Assembly: GCA_959347315.1 (NCBI GenBank)
Contig: OY365815.1
Coordinates: 20,763,200-20,827,199, forward strand
Reading direction: 5' to 3'
Origin: Bimastos eiseni
Lineage: Eukaryota; Annelida; Clitellata; Crassiclitellata; Lumbricidae
Length of the DNA: 64,000 bases
The stretch's first letter is position 1; each line of letters begins with the position of its first letter. Shown in pieces: positions 23,201-33,020 of this stretch. The notes under the pieces are model-generated. The model was not told the origin of the DNA. It made no database searches and was given only the letters and a program-made list of their open reading frames with translations. The position numbers and the translations under genes were made by a program.

Positions 23201-26200
23201 GTATCGTGTATTCATAATTGCAATTATGACAGTTGGTTTCCTTTGCTGCTCACACAGAATTATTTCCATAAATGAAGTTAAAATCAAAAACAACTTGCTC
23301 AAAAATGAAGTTAAAATCAGATGGACCCGCTCGAATGGTTTAGACTCTACAGTCTCGCCTAAACGGATATAAAATTAATCGGGTAATAAATTCCTTGTGC
23401 AGCTATATATTGTGTCTGAGCTTAAAGGTATACCGTCCGGTATTGTCCAGTATTAAATTAATTGTCATGGTGTTAATTGTCATTGGTCTTAATTGTCGTC
23501 TGGAATTTAGTTTCTATATATATATATTGTATATAGTTGTATCTCATATATATAAAGAGAGAGAAAAAGAGAAAGAAAGAGAGAGCTTGAGACGGAGAGA
23601 TAGAAAGCTAGCGACAATGTCAGAGCACGACATAGACCTATTGGCCTACATGTATTCCTACGCCTCGACCCACCTAATTGTTCATTGTGGTCTAAATTCA
23701 GGGAATCCTTTACCATCGCTCGTCCGTTTGAATGGACGTAGAGCCCTTTAGCTTCCGAGATTAAATAATCAGCCATCGGGATGTTTACAGTTTGTAAAAA
23801 TAGCGTTTACTATGTATGTCGCATGGATATGAACAGAAGATTCATTTACACTTAAGATCAATCAGTTCAAATAATATGGTAGTTGGAAAATCCCACATTT
23901 ACATGTATGTCACCTATAAAGCAAAAACTCTCCTTGACCAGATGAAGTGATTTTCTAGATTATGAGGTAATAGGCCTACCTTCCAACTCAATTTGAACGT
24001 TCTCTGGATTCAAACTCTTAGTCCAGTAGATCGATTCGTTGTCTGATTGTCGTCCATACATAGTTCTGTAGAAACTTTGTAAAGTTCTGAAACATAAGCT
24101 TTAGCTTTGAATGGTTTAGGGTCAAAAGATCGTGCGCAAAAAGATCGCCGTCAAAAAAGCGCATAAGAGCGCCTTGTGATAATTTTTAGCGCATTTTATG
24201 TACCGTATCTGAATAGATGCTATATGGACCTATATATAATTATCTAATTGGTCTATCAACGAGTCACCTAATTTCCATGACAGATACGTGCTCAATACTA
24301 AAGGTAATTAAACGTTTTAGCGTTCAAAATTTATTCCCCCATTGTGGCATATAGGGTACTATTAAATAGAAGTTGGACCAGAACTCTTCCACTGTGCTCG
24401 TACTCTGGCAGTGCCAGGCCCAAGCCATTAAAAAGGAGGAAGGTGAAGGGTTTTAGCCTAATGGTCTTTGTTGTCACACAGTATCGTTAAACTGAAACTA
24501 CTACTGGAAGTTAAACTCCATACAGAAATTCTATGCGTTAATAGAACTTTGATCGATGAAATGTATTTATTTTATCAACGACGAAATCTAATATTGTTGC
24601 ATCGCATCGTAGGCCTACAGTACACCTAAAGGTGTATTAAACCACCGCTCAAATTGACGTCGGCATTTTACGTGCGACCTTTTGTGCCTGGCTATGTAAA
24701 AACTTGCAGGGTTATGAATATTTTTTTAATGAAATTGTAACTGATGAGTAGGGCCTACTATAGGATCACCATAGCCATTGATCATCAATCGCGGCTCCTT
24801 TCCACCGCACTTTGCCAATCGTATCTGTTTTGGACTCCGCCTGGATTTAGGCTACAAATGACGCTCTAATTGCTAACCGATGGCTAATTAGCAAAATTGA
24901 AAAGGCAAATCCTTATAAGAGACTCAAACGACACAAGAGACCGAGTAGAACAACGTTGTCAAGAAAAGAGTAAATTTAGGTCTAGCAACCGAATAAAGCG
25001 TAACCCCAAGTGTTTTGACAGTTTCAGACATATCACTTGCCGTATACGTAGACCTGATTGTTAAGTATTGTTGTATAGCAAAAATCTAAACCTCATTGCC
25101 CCAGGTTCCAAGGTGGGCCATATTACTTGCGTTTATATATTCAACAATACCAGAACAGCTGCCCAATTTTAGGCTGTTAATTAAAACGAATATAAGCACT
25201 AATTGCAAATGTATTATCTCGCTAAATAATCAATCATATGCATGTAAATAAGCAAAAGCAAATAGCCTAACTGTTTTCAGTGGTAATTTGAGGCGGGACG
25301 AGTGGCCTTCAAGCTACCACCGTCTAGGGTAGCTTGCAGCTTATTTCATATTACCCCTATAGTAGGCCTAATCTGAAATCGAAGGAGGTAACTTGAAATC
25401 GCCTTCAAGTTACCACCTAGGGTAACTTGAAGGCGATTTCAAGTTACCGGGGATAAGATGAATGGGGGTAATCTGAAATCGCTCATGTAAAGATTTCAGG
25501 TTACCCCATTTCAAGTTACCCCCTCCAGTAATTTGAAATCGATTTAAAATTACCCCAGAGGTAATATTAAATCGATTTCATACTACCTCTCCGTGTTCAC
25601 ATTATTCCCTCCGTGAAAGAGACAAAATGTTAAATTGTTCTGCCTACAAGTGAGTTACAACTAATGATAATATGTAGGCCCTATATTGAATAAAACACGT
25701 GACACATACAAAACGGGAAGCTCTTTTAATATGTGAAAAATATATAAAAGTCGAATTGTATGAAACCAGTAATACACTAGATCAATGTGCATCGCATAAT
25801 ATGTGATGCACATTATTACATACACACATAGGATATAATAAAGATTCAGTCAAACTAGTGAAGAAGTTAGCGCAATTACAACAATAATTACAACAAGTAG
25901 GAACACAGAACTTCTGACTTGATAACACAATCCTCTACTTATCTCGTTAAAAGTTAAAAAAATATTTAGCAAATTATGGGTTCAAAGTGATGCGACAGAT
26001 TGCTATTCATAAGAACTTCGTAAGCGTGAATGTCTTTGACACAGAATAAGCATCTGCCACTCAGATGGAGTCAGGCATGAATGAGAAGTGGGCATAATGG
26101 TCGGCCAAAAACGATATCAGCTAACTGGATGGGAACTAGTAAGTGAAAGAATAATTACCATCAGACCACAAACAAGGTTTACCCAGATGACCCTGATACA

Positions 26201-29200
26201 AGTGCACCAACAAGTACAGCCACGAACGAAGAAAAGATGAGTTCTCACAACAACTGCAGGATGTCACGGAGGCGAGACCAGAATATGATCATAGGCGACT
26301 TCAACGCATAAATAGGCAAGGACAGGACAGGATGGCTGGATGTCATGGGAACAGAAGCCGCTGGAAAGAGAGATGACATTGGAGAAATAATGCTTACCTA
26401 CTGCAGCAACGACAAACTGAAAGTACTGATGGTGGCAGCATGTTCAAACACAAAAACATACACATGGATACCTGGAGATCTCCAGATGGTGGAACTACAC
26501 ACAGAATCGATTATATATGTCTCTTCAGAAGATGGGCATCACCATTACAAGATGTAGGCGCATACAGACGAGCCGACGTCGCCTCGGATCACTACCTGGC
26601 TATCGCAACAATAAGACTGAAATTGAAAAATCTGGTAAATAGAACTGAATGTAAGACTATAGATATTGCAAAGCTGAATAAAAAAGCTACCAAGCAGAGG
26701 CTCCAACTACAGCTAAAAACCGATTCAGTGTGCTGGAACAAAAGGAATGCGAGACAGCAGAGGAGAACTGAATGAAAATTATAGATGCAGTTATGGGCGT
26801 GGCGCAAGACGTCATATTCTACACAGAATTTCTTATAATTTGCTACCCGGTATATAATGCTAATAAACGTTTTGACTTGGTCTCAACGTCGATCATAATG
26901 TAAAAATTAAAGTCTGAGTTTCTACAAAAAGACATGAAATCTCTTACGATATTCCGAGATCGAGGTCTTCAGCCAACTTAAGACCAATGACCGAAGGCAA
27001 GAGCATGAAGTTGCACCCAAGTTCTTTGTAAAACCCGTCTTCCAACTTTTCATAGGAGCCGTTCCAATTGAACGCCTCGGTTAAAAGCACCGACTGAGTG
27101 CTATCAGACAACGCACCAAAAAGACAAGTATGCCATAATCAATTTCAATTATTTATGCTTATCTACAGTCTTTACACTCCATAGTGTAATTTAATAACAT
27201 TCTTTATTTGGATACAGTTTAATCTAGTCTACAATAATGAAGTATAACCTACTAAACAGTGACTTTAAGTTGACATGCATACCACACAAACATAATTAAA
27301 TTAAGTTATTGTAGGCAAAGCTGTGATCAGCTTCACTTCTAACTTTTAGGCCTATTTAAGACACTCAAGTCAATCGAATTACATTTCCAAGATATTGCAA
27401 TAAGTTGCATCTTAAATTAAGCACATAGATAATATAAAATACTTAAATTGTTATTGAAATTCTAACTTCTTCAGACGTGGTTGTGTGATGAGAAGCAAAT
27501 TGACCAGTCCAACGTGGTCCATTAGGTTACTGGTGAAGATAAAATCAAACGTCATATTGGATGGCAACAACCAATGACACAGATGGAAAAGATCTGTCGC
27601 CCAGAACGTATATGACACCTAAGATATTGACAGCAAACTTGCATGCGATAGCAATAGTTTTTCCTTCATCATTAGAGATAGCCAATTGGATAAGCTTATC
27701 TTAGCTAAGACCTGAGTGAATTTTGATAGGTTTCATAAATTAGAAATAATTCTAAAATTATGGATGACTAGAGTTAAATGCGTCAAATCCACTATATGTT
27801 CTATTTCATATCTAGCGCATGGATCTTTACAAATTCTGCATTGGGTAATTTTTTAAAGAATTCTCTGAACCCCTTCATGTAGGCCTACTACTGAACGTCT
27901 GAACCAAGCGCTGTCAGTGAGTGATCTTAGTATAAACACTTGTAGTTGATAGTATTAAATTGGACTCACCTTCGCCACTTTCCTAGATTCAAGATAAGAA
28001 GATATCGTTTCTCTCATTTTCTCAAAGCAAGCCTCATGTACTGTAGAATGCTTTACAAAAAATTCCCTGAAAATAGAACAAATGGAAGAGAGACAAGTCA
28101 GTCACCTGACTGCTTATAAATTATATGCTCTGAATTTCGTCTAATATAAAGTAGTAACAGTTACATGCAGCGCGGAGATGATTACTCAAACTGCCCCATT
28201 TGGCAACATAATTTTGGAAATGTTGATTTCTCTTAGATTTTTACACTTTTTTCTGTATCTAGCAATACATTTTCAATTTATTTATCCAACTTCACGGTTC
28301 GAAAGGCAAAGCACAGTATTATAAAAAAAATGCTATTAATAATCGTTTCCACTATATTGTAACAGTTTAAAAAAATTATGTGCTCATTAGAAGCTTCAGT
28401 TTCAATAACAATCACCGCAAACAATTCATTTTACTTTCTATATTATCTGGATTATGTAAAATAATATAATTATGTTCATATTTGGTTAATATTGCAAAAG
28501 CTGCTTCCTTTTCTTCACTTTGCAATTCTGTTTATTGTTTGACGTAGACTTCTCTGAGTGATGCCGTCCTTAACAGAAGTTTAGGCAAAGCCGGTGTAGG
28601 AGGCTAAATTAACTCCCCGTATAAATTAACTCCCGGAGTGTATTGTACCTAGGATATATTGACTCGGGAGTTAATTGTTCCTAGGATAAACACACTCCCC
28701 CCCCCCTACGAACAAACACTCCCGGGGAGTTAGTTCAACCTAGGACAAACTGACTCCCGGTGAGTTAATTCTTCCTAGGACAAACTGACTCCCGTGGAGT
28801 TAATTCTTCCTAGGATAAATCAATCCACGTATGTTATGCAACAGGGGAGTTAATTCTACCTAGGACAAACTGACTCCCGAGGAGTTAATTCTTCCTAGGA
28901 TAAATTGATCCACATATGCAATGCGACAGGGGAGTTAATTCTTCCTAGGACAAACTGACTCCCGAGGAGTTAATTCTTCCTAGGATAAATTGATACACAT
29001 ATGCAATGCGACAGGGGAGTTAATTCTTCCTAGGACAAACTGACTCCCGTGGAGTTAATTCTTCCTAGGATAAATCAATCCACGTATGTTATGCAACAGG
29101 GGAGTTAATTCTACCTAGGACAAACTGACTCCCGAGGAGTTAATTCTTCCTAGGATAAATTGATCCACATATGTAATGCAATAGGGAAGTTAACTCCCGG

Positions 29201-30718
29201 GAGTCAGTTAATCCTAGGTAGAATTAACTCCTCTGTTGCATTACATATGTGGATCAATTTATCCTAGGAAGAATAAACTCCACGGGAGTGTCTATTCACC
29301 AGCGGGAGTGTGTATGTCCTAGGTACAATGCACTCCACTACTCAATTGTTCCTAGGAAGAATTAACTCCCGGGTCAATTTATCCTAGGATAAAATGACAC
29401 GAGAGTGTTTAAGACGGGGAGTGTATTTGGCCTACTACACCGGCTGGATAATAGTGAGTTTCCTTCTTTCCTTCCTTCTTTTCTCTCTTTCTTTTTCCCT
29501 TGCATATCATTTATATTCAACCATCACTCTTCTTTCTTCAGTCATATTTTTCCATTGTGCACAAGTCCCTCTGCCCTCCCATTTCGAGCGCCTTCGACCA
29601 GGAATAGCTAATCTTCGTTTAAAACAACAACAGAGTCGGATGCATAAGCGCAGAAAGTAAAATCTTGAAGGTCATAGCGTGAATAACATATCAAAAATGG
29701 ATTACAATCTAAGCTAAAGTTTGTTCACTGGGTAGTCATCTAACATAGCAAAGTCTCGACGGATCCAACATTGAAGGTTAGATTGAAGGCGAAACTATAA
29801 TGGAATCTCGATTATAGGAACAAAAATAATAAGGTAAAATGTCAGTTAAGAGAACTGCGCAATGCAGGCTTACTTTTGCAATGGTAGGTAACAGGCAGCT
29901 GCACATGCTGCATCTTCCACAAGCCATTCATCACAGCCGGGTCGCATAAAAGTTGGATTGACAAAGTCTTGTTGACTTTTACGATCTTCAGAAAAATTCA
30001 CAAACCCATCCCTGGCGGCTGTTAGCATTTCCTTCCCAACGGTTTCCACATCTGACTCCTTGATTCCGCGGTCAATGCAAATTTGCATTGATGCGTACTT
30101 TGCAATGTCGATATCGCTAAACGACATTGCTTTGCCATCATTCGCGAGTGATTTGAGTCGGCTTCGCTTGACTGAAGACTGGTTGAGTTTCCTGTTGAGC
30201 CAGCAATTCCATGTCTTTAAGACGGACTTGAGAGACTGTTTGTCGCCGAGTTTGCAGATTCGTTCATTGTCTCGGCTCGAGTTGCTGTATATGTCAATGA
30301 GATCTTCCAAAACAGCTTTGAGTCTTGTAAAATCTTTCTCAACCATAAAAGCGTTGTACCAAACACTCCAGAGAAACTCTGCATCAGACTTACTTTCCGG
30401 ATCAAGTTTATTCATTATTTCGAGGAGGATTATGTCTCTGGCTATAACGTCTTGGTCATCATCGTTCAGATGGAAATTTATCTCCTTCACTTCGCCGGCC
30501 GAGGGAGGTATCTGACTCAGCCCAGCGACTGATGCCATTACGTGTCTTACATCACCCAGGCCCAACACCAAGATGTCCATCTCACTGTTGACCTTAAAAT
30601 CTTTGAGGAAGTTGTGCATACGTGTATTGCCATATGCATAATAAATTTTATGTTCCAGCGCAATGAAAGGAACCCAACACTTGGACAGAAACTCAAATAT
30701 GTCGTTGTTCTCAGACAT
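16389..30718 (-). CDS. DUF4470-MYND gene A (12 coding exons, lacks exons 10-11)
   Basis: The spliced model runs 30718-29874, 28066-27970, 27618-27467, 27100-26948, 24086-23980, 22668-22516, 21904-21752, 21301-21189, 19956-19702, 19432-19283, 18615-18291, 17245-16389. It gives 1119 codons plus stop, all junctions AG/GT and in phase. Residues 1-281 resemble DUF4470 (DILVLGLGDVRHVM, then DVIARDIILLEIMNKLD). Three MYND fingers lie at about 858-896, 1030-1068 and 1078-1116, each with CxxC...CxxC...YCSxxCQ...DW..H...C. MYND fingers usually bind proline-rich partner peptides. The function of this family is unknown. Compared with neighbour B, exons 10 and 11 and the 5' part of exon 12 are missing, and only about 270 bp separates exon 9 from exon 12. 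A second acceptor at 19433 restores the frame. The gene could be a shortened functional paralogue or an early pseudogene. Introns hold several mobile elements. Confidence 0.85.
17774..17873. mobile_element. Dispersed DNA-element fragment (GACGTCATctATGGACGGCCCC end)
   Basis: It has a GTGACGAAGGTGAGGGGTCAAA interior and ends GCGACGTCATCTATGGACGG followed by CCCC. This resembles the terminal part of a very widespread animal MITE type (…GACGTCATTTATGGACGACCCC). The opposite end is not clear. It lies in the intron between exons 13 and 14 of gene A. Confidence 0.5.
18291..18615 (-). CDS. Gene A exon 13
   Basis: It encodes LELLKKMLCTNSLRVSQERP...SLNTFLQMVFVNDNGEVMAS...IEKIYSASIRQNFVARIK. The acceptor is aatttag at 18616-18617 and the donor is CCATCAG|gttcag. 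Homologous exons are in B (42969-42669), D (60382-60070) and, broken, C1 (37756-37559). Confidence 0.85.
18803..19030 (+). mobile_element. tRNA-derived SINE, copy 1
   Basis: The tRNA-like head has an A box (GATTGGTAAGAGCGGTCGGCT) and a B box (GGGTTCGACTC at about 18862-18872). A body with GAGCAAGTCCTTCGCGCACA and a tail of TTGTATTATTGTATTG follow. A clear homologue lies at 47757-47946. It sits in the intron between exons 12 and 13 of gene A. Confidence 0.8.
19283..19432 (-). CDS. Gene A exon 12 (5'-shortened)
   Basis: It encodes VLMLDVEGYYMCCGLPLIRI through KSQRC. The donor is CGCTGT|gtaaga. Copies B and D have 14-24 extra residues before the shared EVDGYYM/DVEGYYM motif. In A the exon must start at the AG just before GTCTTGATG to stay in frame with exon 9. 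Using the upstream AG at about 19442 would give a stop within about ten codons. Confidence 0.65.
19702..19956 (-). CDS. Gene A exon 9
   Basis: It encodes TKEDVLSLFQYDAIGQHFQV through PKQTDAPTANSPQ. Acceptor is gtttcag and donor is CAG|gtgatt, phase 0 to 0. It is homologous to B 46207-45965. Confidence 0.85.
20495..20633. mobile_element. hAT-like MITE with 8-bp target duplication
   Basis: Terminal inverted repeats CAGAGGCGGCGA (left) and TCGCCGCCTCTG (right) bound 139 bp. The flanking octamers are CCACAGTT and CCAGAGTT, a 7/8 match as expected of an aged 8-bp hAT target-site duplication. CAGRGG-type ends are typical of hAT. It has no coding capacity and is located in an intron of gene A. Confidence 0.8.
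21189..21301 (-). CDS. Gene A exon 8
   Basis: It encodes DRLCLVKIPFNDVNSSLSTM through RLRLEYDASS. Acceptor is ttactatag and donor is TCT|gtgagt. Phase 1 to 0, as in B 46876-46782. Confidence 0.8.
21752..21904 (-). CDS. Gene A exon 7
   Basis: It encodes LHQHCGLSTFLVIELLEYVE and then RISWDVVCWAFGLKHER. Acceptor is tttaaag and donor is CGAG|gtactt. The core WDVVCWAFG is shared with B exon 7. The start is less certain because a second AG lies 39 nt inside. Confidence 0.75.
22516..22668 (-). CDS. Gene A exon 6
   Basis: It encodes SPEVYSAIFRLLVSTFWSKL and then KQTPLALMYCFQRLHQF. Acceptor is caacag and donor is GGAA|gtacgt. Homologues are B 48278-48129 and the relic exon in C2 at 34401-34252. Confidence 0.85.
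23980..24086 (-). CDS. Gene A exon 5
   Basis: It encodes TLQSFYRTMYGRQSDNESIY and then WTKSLNPENVQIELE. Acceptor is gttcag and donor is GGAAG|gtaggc. The same length (107 nt) and phases occur in B. Confidence 0.85.
24108..24200. repeat. AAAGATCG/AAAGCGC short-motif repeat
   Basis: TCAAAAGATCGTGCGC, AAAAAGATCGCCGTC, AAAAAGCGCATAAGAGCGCC recur in about 80 bp as variants of one roughly 18-bp unit. It lies in an intron of gene A. Confidence 0.5.
25272..25612. mobile_element. Foldback-type repeat built of GGTAACTTGAAATCG units
   Basis: The motif GGTAA(C/T)(T/C)TGAAATCG occurs about ten times in both orientations. At 25387-25414 and 25421-25448 two 28-bp arms are perfect reverse complements around a 6-bp spacer. 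The outer ends GGTAATTTGA and TTTCATACTACC also pair. No coding capacity. It lies in the gene A intron between exons 4 and 5. Confidence 0.7.
26100..26800 (+). mobile_element. Decayed non-LTR retrotransposon endonuclease domain
   Basis: The + strand translates, across one stop and one frameshift, to an apurinic-type endonuclease: IIGDFNA*IGKDRTGWLDVM, then TWRSPDGGTTHRIDYIC, then ADVASDHYLAIATIRLKLK. GDFNA and SDH are core motifs of LINE APE domains. The stop replaces a Lys codon after GDFNA, and the frame changes near 26435. It lies inside the gene A intron, antisense to the gene. Confidence 0.85.
26948..27100 (-). CDS. Gene A exon 4
   Basis: It encodes TQSVLLTEAFNWNGSYEKLE and then ELGCNFMLLPSVIGLKLAED. 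Acceptor is ctgatag and donor is ATATC|gtaaga. Length 153 nt and phase 2 to 2, as in B. Confidence 0.85.
27467..27618 (-). CDS. Gene A exon 3
   Basis: It encodes VSYTFWATDLFHLCHWLLPS and then IFTSNLMDHVGLVNLLL. Acceptor is atcttag and donor is GAA|gttaga. 152 nt, as in B. Strong identity with the neighbour marks it as real. Confidence 0.87.
27970..28066 (-). CDS. Gene A exon 2
   Basis: It encodes EFFVKHSTVHEACFEKMRET and then SSYLESRKVAK. Acceptor is tttcag and donor is GAAG|gtgagt. 97 nt. Confidence 0.83.
28590..29444. mobile_element. Foldback DNA element with terminal inverted repeats and internal 85-bp tandem array
   Basis: The ends are GCCGGTGTAGGAGGC (28590-28604) and GGCCTACTACACCGGC (29429-29444), inverted with one or two mismatches. 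The interior is built of GGGAGTTAATTCTTCCTAGG-like modules. About four and a half copies of an 85-bp unit (28770-29185, each with an ATATGCAATGCGACAGG landmark) are followed by the same modules in reverse orientation (29190-29400). No reading frame. It is located in intron 1 of gene A. Confidence 0.8.
29874..30718 (-). CDS. Gene A exon 1: DUF4470-like N-terminal domain
   Basis: It opens with ATG at 30718 (MSENNDIFEFLSKCWVPFIA). It has DILVLGLGDVRHVM, similar to the G(C)GDxRN core of DUF4470, then LNDDDQDVIARDIILLEI and SVWYNAFMVEKDFTRLKAVL. The donor is TTGCAAAA|gtaagc. 845 nt, equal to exon 1 of B. The assignment to DUF4470 is from motif memory, not a profile search. Confidence 0.88.
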
Positions 30719-31464
30719 GACTTTAATACGACAAGAATCCAGCAGGTATTCAAACTAGCTCCTGCAAATAGATAATGATGACAGTGTTGTGTTTGTACAA
30801 GACACCAGCCTGCGTATAGCCTACAGTTGTATAATGTATAGGCCTACCCGTTATAGTCGGCCGATCAATTGCGCACTGCACAGAGCACTGGGTAGGCATA
30901 ATACGATCCATTGCCAATATCATTTTAGGAACCGGAATTTCTATTCATTCCTTAGTGGAAAATATAGGCCTAGGCCTACTCTTTCGCTGTTGTCTACGGC
31001 GCATATGCAGCGAAATCTCTCCGCAGTCGACCCAATATATACCGCTACGATATGAGAACCAGCGATGGTACACAAGACATATGAAACCACCCTATAAACC
31101 CACGCACCCCGATACTGAGTACATTGATATGCCGATATATCTTTCAGTCTGCGGCTTTGTTGTAGAATATTGACTGAAATTTCACGTATATAAATGTAGC
31201 CAGATGAAATGTGCATATTGGTAATCTGCCTACCTGCTGTCTAGTCAACTAGTTGTTAGCTCCAATTCTAACTTTCGGTTTCGAAACTGTGAGAAAGCAG
31301 TTTCGTATTTTCAAATGCTGAATTAAGCTTAGTCACCTGTTTGAACCAAGCAACTGTTCAATATTCATCAAACCTCTTTCACTTAATACATTCTGCCAGC
31401 CTTCGAACTGTATCCAGCTCTGCTTGTGAAACAAAATGTAGGAGCTCATAGCCTAGCTATAATA

Positions 31465-31640
31465 ATTGATCCTTCCACCTGGAACACACCTCCCTTAGAG
31501 ATGCGACTGTTGCCTAGGAATTTGTGCACTTGTTTCACAAGTTGGTTTCGACTGATTTGCAACGTTATCGCTGGGATCGCTTCCGAGTTGACTTGAGGAG
31601 TCGCTATAGGATAGGCCTATAATGTCAAAATGAATGAATG
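31465..31640 (+). mobile_element. LINE 3' end fragment, copy 1
   Basis: A CCTTCCACCTGGAACACACC block (PSTWNT-like), followed by TTAGAGATGCGACTGTTGCC, is homologous to 31915-31955. It ends in ATAATGTCAAAATGAATG and then a microsatellite. The reverse transcriptase C-terminus style is CR1/L2-like. Confidence 0.6.
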
Positions 31641-31644
31641 AATA

Positions 31645-31646
<2 letters not shown>

Positions 31647-31702
<56 letters not shown>
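31647..31702. repeat. (GAT)n microsatellite
   Basis: About 18 uninterrupted ATG/GAT units directly after a LINE tail. Confidence 0.97.
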
Positions 31703-31703
<1 letters not shown>

Positions 31704-31764
31704 ATAAATTGAAGATGTATGAGAATTGGATGTTTGGAGCATATAGGCCTATACTTAGTCAAGC

Positions 31765-32085
31765 TGGTTCTGCTCCGAACAATTTACGGGAGCTGTGCTG
31801 CCCTGTTTTAGCTTTAGCTTTCCATCGAGCTCTTCTTTCTATCTCTGGTGGCGAGCTTCTGGTGCCCCATGCAAATCCTCAACCAAGCACCACTGTGACT
31901 TCTCAGTTGTTGACCCTTCCACCTGGAACACACTCACCTTAGAGATGTGACTGTTGCCAAGTAGCAATGCGCCTTTGTTTTACAAACTGCTTAAGATTGA
32001 TATGTATCGCTGTTAATGGACAGTGAGCGCCTTCGGGTAAACTGGTTGAAGGGACGATATACAAATGTCAAATCTGATTGAATGC
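31765..32085 (+). mobile_element. LINE 3' end fragment, copy 2
   Basis: An open frame with LLSISGGELLVPHANPQPST, TLPPGTHSP, then after a stop a CFTNCLRL-like stretch. The non-coding tail has GGGACGATATACAAATGTCAAAT. It is homologous to copy 1 and lies in the same orientation about 350 bp away. Confidence 0.65.
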
Positions 32086-33020
32086 AAGGCAAGCTATACA
32101 TTTGCACCAAGAGCCCTCTGGTAAACAAATGCTGCAGCAAAAACCATGCAGTCAGACTCATTTGGTTGACCTTGGCAGAGGATGATTGATATCGACATGG
32201 AGGTCGCCGGATGTCAACGTATTATCTTCATTTAAAGTGTTTCAAAAATACAGTAACATTTAAGCTGATGAATACAAAGAAACATTTGGACTTGGATTGC
32301 AAGAGGAGGCGTAGGCCTACTTGGGGACCAAAATGTATAGAAAGATCCCGCTAGCTGGGAATCCTGAAGGCCAGAATAACACAAATACAAGGCGGACAAT
32401 CATAATTATTACGAAATTACTGTGTACGAACTGTGTATCTCGAGGAGCTGTGTCGATCCATCATAAACACTAGGGGTCGACGCCTACTCCTCTATACTGC
32501 CAAGGCACAAATTGAACTACACTGTAGACGAACATAATTAAAATGCAACAGGGCATAACTTTGGAATCAAGCAACACACGATAAGGCATAAACGTAAAGA
32601 ACTGGCTAAACTAAGCGATTTTAAAAAGACAACAAACTAACGCTATAGGCAGACTAAGCTATTTGGCTTGCAAAAATATCAATGATTTGAAGAATTAGGA
32701 CACCCAGATGATAGCCAGGCAGTAGGTCAATCGATAGATGTGAATGCAGTCTGCATTTGAGAATTGCCAGGCTAGACGATTGACGAATGGGTGGGGATTC
32801 TAGAGAAGCACTATTTATGGTAAAATATGAGAACATCATTTCTTGTGTTAGCCCCAATTAATAACCTATAATTATTACTCTTACCGACCTGCCATTCTAA
32901 ATCTCAAAAGGTCACTATCAGGATCGTAACTGAAGCCTAGAAAATACAATGTCATGGGAATATGATACTATCTAAGATGTTATTATACGTAATTATTAAG
33001 CTTGCTCAACAGCCACATCG

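Larger units (their letters stand above)
30719..33020. other. Intergenic region between gene A and relic C2
   Basis: It holds the presumed gene A promoter (no TATA or initiator could be singled out), several TAGGCCTA motifs, two LINE tail copies and a (GAT)n run. No supported gene. Confidence 0.6.

Noticed and set aside
25272..25612. CRISPR-like array
   Set aside because: The organism is a eukaryote. The units alternate in orientation and have no regular unique spacers.
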